The translations under genes and the position numbers were made by a program. 8,775 nucleotides of DNA from Desulfatitalea sp. (lineage in GTDB: Bacteria; Desulfobacterota; Desulfobacteria; Desulfobacterales; Desulfosarcinaceae): the NCBI GenBank assembly GCA_013041835.1, contig JABDRH010000063.1, positions 1-8,775 of the forward strand. The letters run 5' to 3'. Within the stretch, counting starts at the first letter, position 1, and every line of letters starts with the position of its first letter. Below, one piece after another: positions 7,044 through 8,775 of the stretch. The notes under the pieces were generated by a model. The model did no database searches, was not told the DNA's origin, and saw nothing but the letters and a program-made list of their open reading frames with translations.

Positions 7044-7326
7044 TACCGATGCCCTCCCCTGACATTTGATAGTTCTGTCGAGGACGAGAAGCAAAAAATA
7101 TGCCGCGCCAAAACTGCCCTTATTCCGAAAGCGAAAGTATTTATTTCCTGGGCCCTCGGACATTTTAACGGGATTTGTGACCGTTGCGAGGTCAACAGAT
7201 TCACTGATGATCCAACTTTGAAGGAGGGCAATTCGCATGCATCAAGCATGCGGTGGGGGGGTGTGACATTATAAGAACGTATGCGGATAAAAAAAATGAC
7301 GACATACGAAAAAGGCGTGAAACGAT
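7044..7326 (-). promoter_or_regulatory. leader/promoter gap of the cyclase unit
   Basis: About 283 nt between the ihfA-like stop and the chosen cyclase start. On the minus strand there is a perfect -10 TATAAT (7268-7273) with no clear -35 (only T-rich DNA 17 bp upstream). Next come C7 (plus-strand G7, 7255-7261) and a 7-bp hairpin with arms CGCATGC (7234-7240) and GCATGCG (7246-7252) and a 5-nt loop. A T8 run (7289-7296) flanked by CGTATG/CATACG arms (7278-7283, 7303-7308) lies after the ihfA-like gene, but it is not a convincing intrinsic terminator. The reading frame stays open to 7238, but its residues look non-coding. If transcription starts near 7261 the leader is about 215 nt, long enough for post-transcriptional control. 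Confidence 0.35.
7234..7252. repeat. 7-bp perfect hairpin in the cyclase leader
   Basis: CGCATGC, loop ATCAA, GCATGCG. Both arms contain the self-complementary hexamer GCATGC, so the element is at once a direct and an inverted repeat. It lies about 10-20 nt downstream of the expected start point of the TATAAT promoter and covers the alternative ATG at 7238. It could be an operator dyad or an early-transcript hairpin. Confidence 0.5.
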
Positions 7327-7611
7327 TTAACCGTTGTTGATCTTTTCACGCAGCTTGCCGGAGCATTTAAACGTGACCACCCTGCGTTGCGCCAGGATCA
7401 AATCATTGCCCGTGGCCGGATTTCGCCCCCGGCGTTCGCGTTTTTTTTTCACACAGAATTTACCGAACCCGCTGATGAGCACATCTTCACCATCTTCCAG
7501 TGTCCGCTTGATGATCTCGATCAATCCTTCGACAACTTCGGTGCTCTTGTTTTTGGGAAAGGGCAACTCCTCATGAATGATATCAACAATCTGGGCCTTG
7601 GTCAGGGTCAT
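7327..7611 (-). CDS. ihfA: IHF alpha-like DNA-bending protein (HU/IHF family)
   Basis: A 94-residue basic protein with the standard HU/IHF length and fold. Seen: an N-terminal helical dimer part (MTLTKAQIVDIIHE), the SGFGKF turn (47-52), the beta-arm with GRNPATG (62-68; P65 is the intercalating proline) and RRVVTF (76-81), which resembles IHF alpha rather than HU (HU usually has RVPAF). IHF binds as an alpha/beta heterodimer, bends DNA sharply, and is needed by many sigma54 promoters, including flagellar ones. AAGGAG lies 10 nt before the ATG at 7611. Its own promoter is likely (7671-7699) inside a block of repeats, so it may be autoregulated. An A9 run on the coding strand (7441-7449) encodes K55-K57. 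Subunit assignment (alpha versus beta or plain HU) is less certain than the family. Confidence 0.88.
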   Translation of the reverse strand: MTLTKAQIVDIIHEELPFPKNKSTEVVEGLIEIIKRTLEDGEDVLISGFGKFCVKKKRERRGRNPATGNDLILAQRRVVTFKCSGKLREKINNG

Positions 7612-7670
7612 GATCCGTGTGCTCCTTATATAAATAGAGGGTTCCAGCGGCTTTCACCAGCAATTTCAAC

Positions 7671-7699
7671 TATCTAACGCGCCAACCCGATTTTGTCAA
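7671..7699 (-). promoter_or_regulatory. sigma70-type promoter of the ihfA-like gene
   Basis: A perfect -35 TTGACA (7694-7699) is spaced 17 bp from a weak -10 TAGATA (7671-7676). Transcription would start near 7664 and give a leader of about 53 nt with AAGGAG before the ATG at 7611. The -35 box overlaps one arm of inverted repeat 2 and the -10 box overlaps one arm of inverted repeat 1, so binding at either repeat should affect this promoter. Confidence 0.55.
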
Positions 7700-7715
7700 G
7701 AAAATAGGCGCGTTA
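7675..7715. repeat. inverted repeat 1: TAACGCGCC / GGCGCGTTA
   Basis: Perfect 9-bp arms at 7675-7683 and 7707-7715, separated by 23 bp (32 bp centre to centre, close to three helical turns, so both arms lie on the same DNA face). The arms bracket the -35 box of the ihfA-like promoter, and the left arm touches the -10 box. This is the layout of a paired operator. It interleaves with inverted repeat 2. Confidence 0.8.
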
Positions 7716-7725
7716 CCTGACAAAA
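7691..7725. repeat. inverted repeat 2: TTTTGTCA / TGACAAAA
   Basis: Perfect 8-bp arms at 7691-7698 and 7718-7725, separated by 19 bp. The first arm contains most of the -35 box. The arm order along the DNA is repeat 1 left, repeat 2 left, repeat 1 right, repeat 2 right, so the two palindromes interlock instead of nesting. Confidence 0.8.
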
Positions 7726-7761
7726 AGTTGTACGCATCACTTTTTGGACGAAATCAAAAAG
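7721..7761. repeat. three alternating complementary heptamers CAAAAAG / CTTTTTG / CAAAAAG
   Basis: CAAAAAG (7721-7727), CTTTTTG (7740-7746) and CAAAAAG (7755-7761). The middle arm can pair with either outer one (8 bp with the left, 7 bp with the right), giving two mutually exclusive hairpins with loops of 10 and 8 nt. It lies between flgL and the ihfA-like promoter. Each hairpin is AT-rich and ends in a T-tract, so weak termination after flgL is the plainest reading. Confidence 0.6.
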
Positions 7762-7795
7762 GCCCTAAATAGATAGTCGTCAATAACATCGACGT

Positions 7796-8671
7796 TTATC
7801 TGAGAAAATCAATCAGGCTGGGGCGGACGATCTGGGCAGCGGTTGCCAGGGTGCTTTCATAGGCGGTTTGTTGGACTTTCAGATCGATGGCGGCTTCGAC
7901 CACGTCGGTGTCTTCGGTGCGTGACAACAGGTCCTGCACGTTGACCTTGAATTTCTTGTTGTGGTTTTCGGTGGCGTCGAGACGTTGGTGTTTTCCGGCG
8001 TTGACGGCCCGGGTGGTGTTCAGTGTCTGAACGGCTTGATCGAGCACCGGGAGTTGGGCGGTGATGCCGGCGGCGTTGTCGGCCCGTAATTCGGTTTCCA
8101 GATCATCCAGCACATCGAAGATATTGTTGCCACCGGTAATGAAGATCTGGTCGCCTTCGGCTTCGAGACTCAACTGCAGGCCGTCTCCGATCATATAGTC
8201 TTTGGTGCCGGTGGTGGGCGGATTGCCAAAGTTATAAACGCCTGCGGCATCAAAAGGGGCGGTATCGGTGCGCAGACCGTTGAAAATATAATTGCCGTTG
8301 CTTTTGGAATTGGCCAGTTGCAGCACCTGCTGGCGAATCACCACCACCTGGTCGGCCATCATGTCGCGCATGTCCGGGTGCAGGTCGGCGGCAATGCCTT
8401 TGGCCTCGGAGATCAGATCGGTGACACCGTCTAAAATGTCTTCGACTTTATCGATGTGCAGTTTGCCATCGGTGATGTTGTCATTGTACTGTTCCAGGCT
8501 GGCAATGGTGGTGCGATAGTCCAACGCCTCGCCCATACCGATGGGATCGTCCGAGGGGCGGTTGATGCGCTTGCCGCTGGCAATGCGCTCCTGGATATCG
8601 AGCAGGGATTCGGTGTGCTTGAACAGGTAGGCCTGAATGTTGTTGGCCATCATGGCGTTGCTGACTCTCAT
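7796..8671 (-). CDS. flgL: flagellar hook-associated protein 3 (FlgL)
   Basis: A 291-residue secreted structural protein that joins the flagellar hook, through FlgK, to the flagellin filament. The N-terminal flagellin-like D0/D1 part is clear: MRVSNAMMANNIQAYLFKHTESLLDIQERI, then IASGKRINRPSDDP (30-43), the hallmark of flagellin/FlgL proteins, then a long coiled-coil helix to about residue 120 and LANSKSNGNYIFNGLRTDTAPF. The C-terminal helix (VEAAIDLKVQQTAYESTLATAAQI...LIDFLR) pairs with it. Length is slightly below the 317 of Escherichia coli, the difference lying in the variable middle domain. As is usual for axial proteins there is no Sec signal; export is by the flagellar type III system. 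AGGAGG lies 6 nt before the ATG at 8671. It follows flgK by 25 nt in the usual flgK-flgL order. Confidence 0.95.
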   Translation of the reverse strand: MRVSNAMMANNIQAYLFKHTESLLDIQERIASGKRINRPSDDPIGMGEALDYRTTIASLEQYNDNITDGKLHIDKVEDILDGVTDLISEAKGIAADLHPDMRDMMADQVVVIRQQVLQLANSKSNGNYIFNGLRTDTAPFDAAGVYNFGNPPTTGTKDYMIGDGLQLSLEAEGDQIFITGGNNIFDVLDDLETELRADNAAGITAQLPVLDQAVQTLNTTRAVNAGKHQRLDATENHNKKFKVNVQDLLSRTEDTDVVEAAIDLKVQQTAYESTLATAAQIVRPSLIDFLR

Positions 8672-8696
8672 GGGTTCCTCCTCGCTACAATATCCC

Positions 8697-8775
8697 TTAC
8701 TGGGCCATGCCGATGACCGTGGCCATCATTTCATCGGTGGTGGTGATCAATCTGGCCGCGGCGTTGTATGCATGC
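8697..8775 (-). CDS. flgK: 3' end of flagellar hook-associated protein 1 (FlgK)
   Basis: The last 26 codons of a minus-strand gene that enters from the right edge, ending at a TAA (8697-8699). The visible C-terminus, HAYNAAARLITTTDEMM followed by ATVIGMAQ, matches the conserved final helix of FlgK (the family pattern is AY.A.ARVITT.DEM...L). FlgK is the first hook-filament junction protein, exported by the flagellar type III system. It lies 25 nt before flgL. The start is outside the window. Confidence 0.9.
   Translation of the reverse strand, partial: HAYNAAARLITTTDEMMATVIGMAQ

Noticed and set aside
7084..7115. Possible sigma54 (-24/-12) promoter, TTGGCGCGG ... TTGC on the minus strand
   Set aside because: The distance between the GG and GC elements is 15 bp, not the required 10.
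7044..7238. 65-residue N-terminal extension of the cyclase from ATG 7238
   Set aside because: No Shine-Dalgarno before ATG 7238, and the residues do not resemble a CHASE2 cyclase N-terminus. The region looks like leader DNA.
7221..7266. AAGGAGGG followed by a 9-codon plus-strand ORF (MHQACGGGV)
   Set aside because: The Shine-Dalgarno is excellent (8 nt from the ATG), but the peptide is tiny, ends in a G7 run and has no promoter or downstream partner. Kept only as a curiosity in the cyclase leader.
1..8775. CRISPR array, tRNA, rRNA, insertion sequence or prophage attachment site
   Set aside because: No regularly spaced repeats, no cloverleaf-like sequence, no transposase or integrase and no terminal repeats were seen on either strand.

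Overview
The window reads as chromosomal DNA of a Gram-negative, flagellated bacterium with an outer membrane. Nearly every supported gene lies on the minus strand, so transcription runs right to left. The combination of flgK-flgL, an IHF-type protein, a CHASE2 adenylate cyclase, an HDOD protein and a FadL/OmpP1-type porin fits a Desulfobacterota (former Deltaproteobacteria) genome. That placement is inferred from gene content and protein style only.

Layout from right to left. (1) 8775-7796: the last codons of flgK and then complete flgL, the two hook-filament junction proteins. (2) 7795-7612: a dense regulatory gap with a perfect -35 box, two interleaved perfect inverted repeats and three alternating complementary heptamers, placed in front of (3) 7611-7327, a 94-residue IHF-alpha-like gene. 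(4) 7326-7044: a gap with a consensus -10 box, a G7 run and a 7-bp hairpin. (5) 7043-314: six close-set genes encoding a CHASE2/class III adenylate cyclase with a TPR-like tail, a secreted SH3b protein, a secreted M48 zinc metalloprotease, an outer-membrane FadL/OmpP1-type protein, an HDOD protein and a metallo-beta-lactamase-fold hydrolase. From the SH3 gene to the hydrolase the spacings are +1 nt, a 23-nt overlap, about 20 nt and 3 nt, which is the pattern of one operon. (6) 313-81: an intergenic gap with a candidate promoter and hairpins. (7) 80-1: the start of another minus-strand gene, cut by the window edge.

Inferred joint role: the cyclase has a periplasmic CHASE2 sensor and an intact adenylate cyclase active site. 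Three of the next genes are envelope proteins (periplasmic SH3b, periplasmic M48 protease, outer-membrane barrel), and two are cytoplasmic signalling-type proteins (HDOD, and an MBL hydrolase of a superfamily that includes phosphodiesterases). A reasonable hypothesis is an envelope-sensing cAMP module with its own protease and barrel. The sequence supports the linkage and the domains, but not the wiring. The most unusual non-coding feature is the interleaved inverted-repeat block across the ihfA-like promoter.
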